DNA from: Accumulibacter sp.
GTDB lineage: Bacteria; Pseudomonadota; Gammaproteobacteria; Burkholderiales; Rhodocyclaceae
DNA: 26,194 bases
Assembly: GCA_003538495.1 (NCBI GenBank)
Contig: DPSD01000408.1
Coordinates: forward strand, 1 to 26,194
Direction: 5' to 3'
Under the pieces are notes generated by a model. The model was not told the DNA's origin, made no database searches, and saw only the letters and a list, made by a program, of their open reading frames with translations. Shown one piece after another: positions 12,519-19,998 of this stretch. Position 1 is the stretch's first letter, and each line of letters starts with the position of its first letter. The position numbers were made by a program, and so were the translations under genes.

Positions 12519-13298
12519 TCACCAACGTCGCCCGCGTGCGGCGTTGAGGAACTCCTCGAGCAGCGGCGCGCTGTCGAGCAGGGTCGGGCTGCCAGGAACA
12601 TGGAACTCGGGGTGCCATTGCAGGCCCAGGACGTACGGTTTCCCCTGCAGGCGAACGGCCTCGATCACGCCATCGTCGCTGCGCGCTTCGGCCTGCAAGC
12701 CACGCCCCAGCGACTTGATCGCCTGGTGGTGAATCGATACCACCTGCCCGCCGGTCATCCCGGGGTAGAGCTTCGCCAGGCCGGAGTCCTTCGCCCATTC
12801 GACCGCATGACTGTGCCGGTCGTAAGTGGCGTGGACGTGCGTCGTCGCGGTCTCGATCTGCGTCGCGATATCCTGATACAGGGTGCCGCCGAGCGCGACA
12901 TTGATCAGCTGGGCGCCACGGCAAATGCCCAGGACGGCCTTTCCGGCCTCCATGAATTCGTGCAGCAGTTCCATCTCGTAGGCGTCGCGCACCATGTCCC
13001 CCGCCCAGTCAGGGTGCAGCGCTTCCTCGCCATAGCTCTGTGGATTGATGTCGGCGCCGCCTTGCAGAATCAGTCCGTCCAGATACTGCGGGTAGTCCGA
13101 GAGCCGAATGCTGCTGCGATTGACGATGCCATCGCCGCTGACCGCCGGAATCATGAAGACCATCACGTCGCGCGACATGGCCCAGTGGGCAACGGACTGT
13201 TCGAGATAGTGCAGCGACTTCGACTGCAAACCCGTCGCCCCGGCCTGCGGATGATAGATGCGTGCGGAAAGGCCAATCCGTAGTGGTCGCCAGCTCAT
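12519..13298 (-). CDS. Class I glutamine amidotransferase-like hydrolase (peptidase C26 / PuuD-like)
   Basis: A 259-residue cytoplasmic protein of the gamma-glutamyl hydrolase-like branch of class I glutamine amidotransferases; relatives include PuuD, which hydrolyses gamma-glutamyl-GABA in putrescine breakdown. The triad is visible: nucleophile Cys126 in GICRGAQLINVALGG, and His229 and Glu231 in LQWHPEFH. The start is ATG at 13298 with AAAGGAGA (13305-13312) at good spacing; the frame extends to 13331 but without a ribosome site. ALGGTLYQDI and QGGADINPQSYGE are typical of the C26 family. No synthetase domain or neighbouring polyamine genes are present, so the substrate is unknown. It is convergent with the glycogen/trehalose operon and probably independent of it. 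Confidence 0.85.
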   Translation of the reverse strand: MSWRPLRIGLSARIYHPQAGATGLQSKSLHYLEQSVAHWAMSRDVMVFMIPAVSGDGIVNRSSIRLSDYPQYLDGLILQGGADINPQSYGEEALHPDWAGDMVRDAYEMELLHEFMEAGKAVLGICRGAQLINVALGGTLYQDIATQIETATTHVHATYDRHSHAVEWAKDSGLAKLYPGMTGGQVVSIHHQAIKSLGRGLQAEARSDDGVIEAVRLQGKPYVLGLQWHPEFHVPGSPTLLDSAPLLEEFLNAARGRRW

Positions 13299-13851
13299 CG
13301 GGGGTCTCCTTTCAAAATGCCAGTCTGCCACCGGGCCACCGCCCGCTGGCCAGCCAGCCGTCAGCTTGCAGCCAGGTCCGTCATGCAGGGCCAGACGACA
13401 GCGATCAATCGATGTCCCGGCAGCCAGATGCGGTGACTATACAACCTGCCTGCCACGGGCTACCGCTCGCCCGGCGCGTTCCCGGCCGAAGATGCAATAT
13501 ACCCGGGTTTGCCGGCTCCTGGCCGACGCGCCGGCGTCTTTCCGCGCCTTTGATCGCGGCCAACGGCGCTGCACGCCAGTGTCTACGGCGCGGGTCGCGC
13601 TTGCCGGGCCCGCGACGAAGGTCTGGATGCCCCGGCGTCAGCGGTTTCCAGCGGCACAGTTTGCTCTCGATGCTGGCGCCCGGTGTTAGACTGGACCGCC
13701 TGTGCGGATTCGCTCGTACTGCGAATTCGCTGCCCGCCGCAGCGCTGGCGCCGGTCTGCAGGTTTTGCCGGGACGGGCCATTGCCCGTCGCCCAAGTGCA
13801 GTTCGAATCGCTCGCCGCGCGTCGGCGGTCAACGAAACCGATCGGAGTCCA
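13299..13851. other. Gene-free stretch upstream of the CLC transporter
   Basis: About 550 bases lie between the divergent hydrolase and CLC transporter starts. Open frames here read as arginine- and proline-rich low-quality peptides without recognisable domains or ribosome sites, so I see no gene. It should contain promoters for both genes. On the - strand TATAGT (13436-13441) is a possible -10 for the hydrolase gene but has no good -35. On the + strand TTGCTC (13661-13666) and GTTAGA (13685-13690), 18 bases apart, are a weak candidate promoter for the transporter gene. Confidence 0.5.
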
Positions 13852-15156
13852 ATGAACCTTTTTCGCGGCAGGCTCAGCGCCTTCAGATGGCGCACCCGGT
13901 TGACCCTGTGGGGGGCAGCCGCTTGCGCCGGGCTGGCGGTGGTCGCGTTCACCAAACTCGCCGACCTCGCGCTGCACACTTTTTTCGAACTGGCCAATAC
14001 CCACCCCGGGCTGCCATTCCCCTGGGTCCCGTTCGTCTTGGCACCGCTGGCCGGCATGTCGGCGGTCTGGCTGACGCGGCGCTTCTTCCCCGGAGCCCAG
14101 GGCAGCGGCATCCCCCAGGTGATCGCGGCGACTCGCCTGGCGGCGCGCGGCGAGCCGGTCGGCCATCTGGTTTCCTTGCGCATCGCCGTCGGCAAGATTG
14201 GCGTCGGCTGCCTCGCTCTGCTCGGCGGCTTCTCGGCCGGTCGGGAAGGTCCGTCGGCGCAGGTCGCGGCGTCGATCCTGCATTTTGCCCATCGCCTGCT
14301 GCCGCACTCGCGGGCCATTGCCCCGGCCGACCTGCTGCTGGCGGGCGGCGCCGCGGGGATCGCCGCCGCGTTCAACACACCGCTGGCCGGCATCGTCTTC
14401 GCGGTCGAGGAATTGGGCAAGCGCCTGGAGGCCAAGACGACCGGCATTCTGGTCAGCACGATCATCCTTTCGGGCCTGGTGGCGATCGCCGTGGAGGGCA
14501 ACTACCACCATTTCGGGCGGATGAAGGTTTCCGAATTCAGCGAGATCGTCGTCCCGGTCCTGGTCTATGGGATGCTCTGCGGAACTCTTGGCGGCATTTT
14601 CAGCCGCCTGCTGCTGTGGCCGCAAAAGCACCCGGACTTCGTCCTGTGGCAGTGGCGCGCCGCGAATCCGGTCCGCTTCGCCGGCTGCTGCGGCCTGGTC
14701 GTGGCGCTGGTCGGCTGGATGGGCGGTGGCCTGTCCTACGGCAGTGGCTACACGGTGACCTCGGTGCTGGTTTCCGGCGACGCCTTGTCGGCACCCTGGC
14801 ACGCTCCCGTGACCCGCTATGTGGCGACCCTGGTGACCTATTTCTCCGGCATCCCCGGCGGTATTTTCGCGCCATCGCTGGCCGTCGGTGCCGCTCTGGG
14901 AGCCAGCACCTGCGAGATCCTCGGCTTTGCCGTGAACGCGATTCCGATCACCGCGCTGTGCATGGCCGGCTTCCTGGCGGCGGTGACCCAATCGCCGATA
15001 ACCGCCGCGATCATCGTCATGGAAATGATTGATGGGCACGGCATGGTGATCAGCCTGATGGCCGTCGCATTGATTGCCAACGCTGTCAGCTCGCGCATCA
15101 GTCCGGAGCTGTACCAGCAGCTGGCGCAGGGCTTCATGCCCCAGCCGCCGCGTTGA
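13852..15156 (+). CDS. CLC-family chloride channel / H+-Cl- antiporter
   Basis: A 434-residue integral membrane protein of the CLC family without CBS domains. The frame is open back to 13702, but ATG 13852 has CGGAG a few bases upstream and begins the conserved protein. Selectivity-filter motifs are visible: GSGIP (84-88), GREGP with gating Glu132 (130-134) and GGIFAP near residue 340, plus the FNTPLAG helix. Glu187 in AVEELG aligns by position with the internal proton glutamate (E203) of E. coli ClcA, so proton-coupled exchange rather than a pure channel is my inference. Many hydrophobic helices run through the sequence. The role could be acid resistance or charge balance during proton or ion movement. 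It ends 11 bases before the lipoprotein gene, so the two are probably co-transcribed. Confidence 0.92.
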   Translation: MNLFRGRLSAFRWRTRLTLWGAAACAGLAVVAFTKLADLALHTFFELANTHPGLPFPWVPFVLAPLAGMSAVWLTRRFFPGAQGSGIPQVIAATRLAARGEPVGHLVSLRIAVGKIGVGCLALLGGFSAGREGPSAQVAASILHFAHRLLPHSRAIAPADLLLAGGAAGIAAAFNTPLAGIVFAVEELGKRLEAKTTGILVSTIILSGLVAIAVEGNYHHFGRMKVSEFSEIVVPVLVYGMLCGTLGGIFSRLLLWPQKHPDFVLWQWRAANPVRFAGCCGLVVALVGWMGGGLSYGSGYTVTSVLVSGDALSAPWHAPVTRYVATLVTYFSGIPGGIFAPSLAVGAALGASTCEILGFAVNAIPITALCMAGFLAAVTQSPITAAIIVMEMIDGHGMVISLMAVALIANAVSSRISPELYQQLAQGFMPQPPR

Positions 15157-15167
15157 GGGCGAGCTTG

Positions 15168-15683
15168 ATGCCGATCTCTGCTCGCCGTTGCTGCTGGCTG
15201 TTGGTCATCGCCGTGTCCCTCGCTGGCTGCGCCGTCTGGCCTTCGCCTGAGAACGACTCGCCGCCCGACAGCCAGGTCGCTGCGCCAGCGGTGGTGGTCA
15301 GCGAGGACACGCCGTCGGCGCTCGAGGAAAAGGTGATCGCCGCCAACCGGGAGGAAGACAATATCTACTTCCCTCTCGGTGGCGTAACGGTGAGTACCCG
15401 CGAGAAGGCCAAACTGCAGCAGCACGCCGCGTATCTCAAGGCCAATTCCGAAAAGTCGGTGACCCTGATCGGCTATACCGACGACCTGGGGAGCCGCAGC
15501 TACAACGTCGCCATCGCCGAACAGCGGGTTGCCGCGGTACGCGAGGTGCTGCGCTCGTACCGGGTTCCCCCGGTGCAGATTCACCGCTACAGCGTCGGCA
15601 GCGAGAAGACGCCCAGTGCCTGCAAGACACCTCGCTGCCGACAGAAAATGCGCCGGGTGGAACTCGTTTATTCGCCCGACTGA
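15168..15683 (+). CDS. OmpA-like peptidoglycan-binding lipoprotein
   Basis: A 171-residue predicted outer-membrane lipoprotein. A short signal peptide (RRCCWLLVIAVS) ends in the lipobox LAGC, giving lipidated Cys21. After a Pro/Ser-rich linker, residues about 65-171 form an OmpA C-terminal domain (NIYFPLGGVTVS, IGYTDDLGSRSYNVAIAEQR), which in this family binds the diaminopimelate of peptidoglycan. ATG 15168 is chosen, with GAGGG (15155-15159) upstream overlapping the transporter stop; an in-frame TTG at 15153 is less likely. It would tether the outer membrane to the cell wall, like Pal. Two Cys residues in the C-terminal region (SACKTPRCRQK) could form a disulfide in the periplasm. A strong terminator follows directly. 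Confidence 0.85.
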   Translation: MPISARRCCWLLVIAVSLAGCAVWPSPENDSPPDSQVAAPAVVVSEDTPSALEEKVIAANREEDNIYFPLGGVTVSTREKAKLQQHAAYLKANSEKSVTLIGYTDDLGSRSYNVAIAEQRVAAVREVLRSYRVPPVQIHRYSVGSEKTPSACKTPRCRQKMRRVELVYSPD

Positions 15684-15687
15684 TTCG

Positions 15688-15711
15688 CTGCAGAGCGCGC
15701 TGCAGAGCGCG
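15688..15711. repeat. Perfect 12-base tandem duplication
   Basis: CTGCAGAGCGCG occurs twice in direct tandem (15688-15699 and 15700-15711) between the lipoprotein stop and its terminator. Two copies only; probably a slippage duplication with no evident function. Confidence 0.8.
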
Positions 15712-15742
15712 CGCCGGCCGACCACGGCGGCCAGGCGTTTTT
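15712..15742 (+). terminator. Rho-independent terminator after the lipoprotein gene
   Basis: The stem CGCCGGCCG (15712-15720) pairs with CGGCC-A-GGCG (15728-15737), with one bulged A and a 7-base loop. It is followed at once by TTTTT (15738-15742). This is the clearest intrinsic terminator in the window. It should end the CLC-lipoprotein transcript and separate it from the kinase gene 28 bases further on. Confidence 0.82.
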
Positions 15743-15770
15743 CAATAAGCACGGCAGAGCGTCCTGCAAC

Positions 15771-16676
15771 ATGTTTCTACGCATCGGTATTGACCTTGGC
15801 GGCACCAAGATCGAATTGCTGGCTCTCGGCAACGAGGGCGAGGTACTGCTGCGTCGGCGCTGCGCGACGCCACAGGGCGATTATCAAGGCACGCTGAGGG
15901 CGGTCGGCGGGCTCGTCGAAGCCGCCGAGCAGGAACTAGGCCGCAGGGGCACGGTCGGCGTCGGCATGCCCGGCGCCGAATCCGCTGCCGGCGGCCGGAT
16001 CAAGAACGCCAACTCGAGCTGCCTGAACGGCAGGCCGCTGCGCGACGACCTGCAGGCGCTGCTGCAGCGCGAAGTGCGGCTGGCCAACGATGCCAACTGC
16101 TTTGCCCTTTCAGAAGCCATCGACGGCGCTGGCAAGGACGCCGAAGTGGTCTTCGGGGTAATCCTCGGCACCGGCGTTGGCGGCGGCATCGTCGTTGGTC
16201 AACGCGTCCTGGCCGGGGTGAACCACATTGCCGGCGAGTGGGGCCACAACCCGCTGCCGCTGCCGGGCGAGGAAACCCTGCCACCCCCGCGTTGCTACTG
16301 TGGGCGCTCCGGTTGCGTCGAAACCTGGCTTTCCGGCCCGGGGCTCGGCGCCGACCACTTGCGCCATGGGGGCGAGGCGCTCGGCGCCGAGGCGATCTGC
16401 ACCCGCGCCAGCGCTGGCGATCAGGCTTGTGAGCAGACGCTGCGGCGCTACGAACGGCGGCTGGCCAAGGCGCTGGCGCAGGTGGTCAATATCCTCGACC
16501 CGGGGGTGATCGTGCTCGGCGGTGGCCTGTCGAACATCGAACGGCTGTATGATGCCGTGCCGCGGCTGTGGGCGGCGGCGATCTTTTCGGACACCATCCG
16601 GACCCGCCTGATGCGCAACGTCCATGGTGATTCGTCGGGTGTCCGCGGCGCGGCCTGGCTGTGGAACGATAGGTGA
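15771..16676 (+). CDS. ROK-family sugar kinase, fructokinase (Mak)-like
   Basis: A 301-residue kinase of the ROK family, phosphorylating a hexose with ATP in the cytoplasm. Visible features: phosphate loop GIDLGGTKIE (6-15); IKNANSSCLNG; catalytic Asp107 in LANDANCFALSEA; GVILGTGVGGGI; and the zinc site His159 with Cys175, Cys177 and Cys182 (CYCGRSGC). The KNAN...LNG and GEWGHNPLP patterns resemble E. coli Mak fructokinase and NagK most; glucose, fructose or N-acetylglucosamine are all possible substrates. The ATG has no strong ribosome site, and a terminator ends only 28 bases upstream, so its promoter must overlap that terminator or the transcript reads through. The MOSC gene follows 8 bases later. 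Confidence 0.88.
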   Translation: MFLRIGIDLGGTKIELLALGNEGEVLLRRRCATPQGDYQGTLRAVGGLVEAAEQELGRRGTVGVGMPGAESAAGGRIKNANSSCLNGRPLRDDLQALLQREVRLANDANCFALSEAIDGAGKDAEVVFGVILGTGVGGGIVVGQRVLAGVNHIAGEWGHNPLPLPGEETLPPPRCYCGRSGCVETWLSGPGLGADHLRHGGEALGAEAICTRASAGDQACEQTLRRYERRLAKALAQVVNILDPGVIVLGGGLSNIERLYDAVPRLWAAAIFSDTIRTRLMRNVHGDSSGVRGAAWLWNDR

Positions 16677-16684
16677 GGAGTGAC

Positions 16685-17383
16685 GTGGCAGAGGTTCTGT
16701 TGTTCTCCGGCGGGCTGACGCGGATCGACGACCGGGGTCAATCGACCGGGATCTGGAAGTGCGCCGTCGCCGGTCCCGTCCGCCTCGGCTGCGAGGGTCT
16801 GGCCGGCGACGTCCAGGCCGATCGCCGGGTGCATGGCGGTATCGACAAGGCGCTCCATCAGTACGCCGCTGAGAACTATCGACGTCTCGCCGAGGCCTTT
16901 CCGGCGATCGCCGCGCAACTGCTGCCGGGCAGCATTGGCGAGAATGTCTCGGCTGGCGGATTCGACGAGGACAGCGTTTGTATCGGCGACGTCTTCCGCC
17001 TCGGCAGGGCCAGGCTGCAGGTCAGTCAGCCGCGCAGCCCGTGCTGGAAGATCGATCATCGCTACGCCACCGACGGCGTTGCCAGATTGATCGGCGAGCA
17101 GGGTCTGACCGGCTGGTACTATCGCGTTCTCGACGGCGCCGTGGTTTGCAGCGGCGATCCGCTGGAAATGATCGACCGCCTTCCAGGTGCCGTTTCGCTG
17201 GCCGGACTGTGGCAGGTGTGGCGCCAGCACCGGCCCGATCCGGCGACGCTCGAACGCTTGTCCGCGGCGCCGGGCCTGAATACCGGCTGGCAGAAGAAAC
17301 TGCTCGATCGCGTGCGCTGGCTGCGCGCCAATGGCGATCGATCGGCGCCGGTCGACGCGACGTTCCACTCCCGCCCGCGCTGA
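16685..17383 (+). CDS. MOSC domain protein (YiiM-like)
   Basis: A 232-residue MOSC-domain protein. MOSC domains bind a molybdenum cofactor and sulfur through a conserved cysteine; the closest known type is YiiM, which reduces N-hydroxylated base analogues such as 6-hydroxylaminopurine. Visible: GDVQADRRVHGGIDKALHQY (41-60), GSIGENVSAGG (82-92) and SPCWKI with the cofactor-binding Cys120. The start is uncertain. GTG 16685 follows AGGAG (16676-16680) by only four bases, and GTG 16673 would overlap the kinase stop but lacks a ribosome site. The C-terminal tail after about residue 165 matches the usual extension of YiiM-type proteins. It probably shares a transcript with the ROK kinase and the MFS gene, without an obvious functional link. 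Confidence 0.85.
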   Translation: MAEVLLFSGGLTRIDDRGQSTGIWKCAVAGPVRLGCEGLAGDVQADRRVHGGIDKALHQYAAENYRRLAEAFPAIAAQLLPGSIGENVSAGGFDEDSVCIGDVFRLGRARLQVSQPRSPCWKIDHRYATDGVARLIGEQGLTGWYYRVLDGAVVCSGDPLEMIDRLPGAVSLAGLWQVWRQHRPDPATLERLSAAPGLNTGWQKKLLDRVRWLRANGDRSAPVDATFHSRPR

Positions 17384-17405
17384 GCGAACGGACGCTGCGC
17401 GAGCC

Positions 17406-18617
17406 ATGCTTTGGCTGAGACTCTTCCTGCCATTCGCCGGCGGCTATTTCCTCTCCTACCTCTACCGCACGGCGAACGCCGTGATTGGTCCGGTCCTGAC
17501 CAGCGAACTGGCCCTTGGCGCCGGCAGCCTGGGGCTGCTGACCAGCGCCTATTTTCTGTCCTTCGCCGCGGCGCAGCTGCCGCTGGGGATGCTGCTCGAC
17601 CGCTTCGGCGCTCGCCGCGTCGAGTCCGGGCTGCTGTTGATTGCCGCCGCCGGCGCGGCGACCTTCGCCCTGGGCACCAGCATCGGCGAGCTGGCGATCG
17701 CCCGCGGGCTGATCGGACTGGGCGTGTCGGCGTGCCTGATGGCCGCTTTCAAGGCCTTTTCCCTGTGGTTCCCGCTGGAACGGCAGGCGTCGCTGACCGG
17801 CTGGATCATGACCTCTGGCGGGCTCGGCGCGCTGGCCGCGACCGCGCCGCTGGAAGCTGCCCTGCAGCACGCCGGCTGGCGCGAGATCTTCCTGGTGCTC
17901 GCCGCGATGACCCTGGCGGTGGCGATCTGGCTGTTCGTCAGCGTTCCCGAGCGCGCCAGCGGTGGCGACCCCGAGCCGCTGGCGGTGCAGTGGGCCGGGG
18001 TCAGGGAAGTCTTCGGCAGCGGGCACTTCTGGCGTTACGCGCCGCTCGGTCTGGCGATGACCGGCGGCTTCCTGGCGGTCCAGAGCCTGTGGTCGGTTTC
18101 CTGGCTGATGCAGGTCAACGGCCATACGCGCGCAATCGCCGCCGAGCACCTGGCGGCGATGAGCGTGGCGATGCTCGTCGCCTATATTCTGATTGGGCTG
18201 CTGGCCACCGGACTGGCCCGCCGCGGGCTCGCCCCGGTGACCCTGATGGCCACCGGACTTGGCCTGTCGTTGCTGATGCTGGCACTGATCGCCAGCGAGG
18301 CGTGGTCGCAGACGGGCATGCTGTGGGTCGCCTACGGGACTTTTTCGAGCTTCGGCACGCTGGCTTTTTCGCTGACCGCAGCCGGCTTTCCGGTGGCCCT
18401 GTCGGGACGCGCGACGACCGCCTTCAACCTGATGGTCTTCGTCGGCGCTTTTGCCGCGCAATGGGGGCTCGGTCTGCTGATCGACCTGCTGCAGGCGCAG
18501 GGGCAGACCGCCGCAGCGGCGCACCGTCACACCTTTCTGACCCTGCTCGCGGTACAGTTGCTCGCCTACGCGTGGTTCCTGGTTGGCGGACCCCGCCGGC
18601 GCCCCGCGCCAGGCTGA
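17406..18617 (+). CDS. Major facilitator superfamily transporter
   Basis: A 403-residue inner-membrane transporter with roughly twelve hydrophobic segments in two halves. Motif A is visible as GMLLDRFGARR (61-71), between the second and third helices. An early SYLYRTANAVIGP stretch and RGLIGLGVSACLMAAFKAF fit the general anion or metabolite transporters of the family. The substrate cannot be told from the sequence. The frame is open to 17331, but the membrane protein starts at ATG 17406; the upstream extension is charged and overlaps the MOSC gene. The ribosome site is weak. It lies 22 bases after the MOSC gene on the same strand, so co-transcription with the ROK and MOSC genes is likely. Confidence 0.87.
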   Translation: MLWLRLFLPFAGGYFLSYLYRTANAVIGPVLTSELALGAGSLGLLTSAYFLSFAAAQLPLGMLLDRFGARRVESGLLLIAAAGAATFALGTSIGELAIARGLIGLGVSACLMAAFKAFSLWFPLERQASLTGWIMTSGGLGALAATAPLEAALQHAGWREIFLVLAAMTLAVAIWLFVSVPERASGGDPEPLAVQWAGVREVFGSGHFWRYAPLGLAMTGGFLAVQSLWSVSWLMQVNGHTRAIAAEHLAAMSVAMLVAYILIGLLATGLARRGLAPVTLMATGLGLSLLMLALIASEAWSQTGMLWVAYGTFSSFGTLAFSLTAAGFPVALSGRATTAFNLMVFVGAFAAQWGLGLLIDLLQAQGQTAAAAHRHTFLTLLAVQLLAYAWFLVGGPRRRPAPG

Positions 18618-18643
18618 GTCAGAGGGGCCTGCGTGCGGACAGC

Positions 18644-18655
18644 CGCCGGCCGGCG
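18644..18655. terminator. GC palindrome between convergent genes
   Basis: CGCCGGCCGGCG is a perfect 12-base palindrome in the 39-base gap between the converging MFS gene and the unknown membrane-anchored gene. Position suggests a role in ending transcription from both sides, but neither side has a T run. Confidence 0.3.
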
Positions 18656-18656
18656 C

Positions 18657-19895
18657 TCAGCGGTACAGCGGCAGGGCGTCCAGGCGACCCTCGATCTCGG
18701 TCATCAGCCGCCGATAGGCAGCGCTGCCGGTAGCGCCGTAGCGACGCTTGAACTCGGCTTCCGAAAGGTACTCCGGCAAGCCGGCCAACGACGGCGCCAC
18801 GTCGGCGTCGCCGAGGCCGGAGCGCAGGGCGTGCTGCAGGCGTGGCGAGTCGGCAGCGACGAGTTCGCCGAAGCGTGTGCCGGCCCGGTCAGCGGCCAGA
18901 TCGCCGAACGAGAAGCCGCTGCCGCCGCGCGAGTCGTTGATCTCCTTGTACACGCCGATCGCGTTCGCCGCGGGTTCGCCAGCCCAGGCCGCCAGCGCGG
19001 CCGAAATGGCAAAGTGCTGGGCGCTGTCGGAACGGCCCATGAGCGTCAGATTGACCTGGCGCGGGCGCGGCCACCCGCTCGCTTGCGGCAGCAGCGTGCT
19101 CAAACTCCTTTCCGACAGATACGCGGCCAGGACCAGCAAGGCCGCGCGATCCTGCGCCGGCGCGTGCTCGGCGGAGCGGGCCAGCAGTGGCGCCAGGATG
19201 GTGGCCAAGGGGACGTGCGATCGCGGCGGGTAGCTTTCGAGCAGGCTCACCAGCGAGCGCTGGGCGGCTTCGATGCGGACCATCTGTGGCGGGGAAAAGA
19301 CCATCGCGCGGGCACGATCGAGCAGCCCGGGGTCCCAGACGTAACTGACCACGACCATGCCGCTGGGCGAGGCGAACAGCAGCCGGCGAAAGGCCTGTCG
19401 CGCGAGTCGCCAGTCGCCGTCAAGGCCGCTGTGGTCGATCGCCGAGGCGATCAGCCACTCGGCCAGAGCGGAGGGGATCGGCAGCGCGCCGATCGACGCC
19501 GAAGCGACTCGCGGCAGGCCGTCCACGGTCTTCAGGAGCATCCGCAGGTTCAGATAGCGTGGCCCGGGCACTCCCGGCGCGGCGACGCTGAGGCTGACTT
19601 CGGCGGCGTCGTGGACCAGGACGAAAGCACCACGCCCCCGCAGGTTGCGGCTGGCCAGATGGTTGAGCGCTTCGTCGATCAAGGTGGCCGGGATCAGCGC
19701 CGTCCGTTCGTCGCCGCGACGCAGCTGCCGTGGGTCGTTGCGGGCCAGCAAACCTCGTGCTTCGGCGACCGACGCCGGCGAGATCGTCGCCTCGCGACTG
19801 ACCAGCGGCGCCGCCTGCAGAGCGGCCGCCACGAGCAGCGCCGCTGCCAGCAGCGGCACCAGCAAGAGCGCCAGGAGCGAGGCCAGAAAGCGCAT
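18657..19895 (-). CDS. Membrane-anchored protein of unknown function
   Basis: A 412-residue protein whose family I do not recognise with certainty. Residues 3-30 form one long hydrophobic segment, a signal anchor or uncleaved signal peptide, so the rest is probably periplasmic. A later segment has a motif-like series: His294 in SAQHFAISAALAA, then GVYKEIND (314-321) and GSGFSFGDLAADRAG (325-339). The spacing His...Lys-Glu-x-x-Asp...Ser-x-x-Asp recalls small YfiM-type (DUF2279) lipoproteins; that resemblance is from memory and tentative. The middle of the protein is mostly alpha-helical by eye. It lies 103 bases downstream of ppx on the same strand and may share its transcript. The start codon has no strong ribosome site. 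No catalytic function can be assigned. Confidence 0.75.
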   Translation of the reverse strand: MRFLASLLALLLVPLLAAALLVAAALQAAPLVSREATISPASVAEARGLLARNDPRQLRRGDERTALIPATLIDEALNHLASRNLRGRGAFVLVHDAAEVSLSVAAPGVPGPRYLNLRMLLKTVDGLPRVASASIGALPIPSALAEWLIASAIDHSGLDGDWRLARQAFRRLLFASPSGMVVVSYVWDPGLLDRARAMVFSPPQMVRIEAAQRSLVSLLESYPPRSHVPLATILAPLLARSAEHAPAQDRAALLVLAAYLSERSLSTLLPQASGWPRPRQVNLTLMGRSDSAQHFAISAALAAWAGEPAANAIGVYKEINDSRGGSGFSFGDLAADRAGTRFGELVAADSPRLQHALRSGLGDADVAPSLAGLPEYLSEAEFKRRYGATGSAAYRRLMTEIEGRLDALPLYR

Positions 19896-19998
19896 CAGCG
19901 ATGCGCCACCAGTGCCGACTCGTGGCGAATCGCTGCTGCTGCGCCGGCCGCGGGAAAGCCGTCGCCGGGCGGGCCAGTGCCGTCAGCGGGGCTGGTGC

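Noticed and set aside
13258..13855. Two overlapping + strand frames of 143 and 197 codons
   Set aside because: They overlap the hydrolase start and its ribosome site, are Arg/Pro/Ser-rich, and have no domain or ribosome site.
13405..15039. A 544-codon - strand frame
   Set aside because: Antisense to the CLC transporter, whose filter motifs are clear on the + strand; the shadow product is a Gln/Arg-rich low-complexity chain.
15688..15711. Tandem repeat considered as the start of a repeat array
   Set aside because: Only two 12-base copies, no spacers, so neither CRISPR nor an extended satellite.
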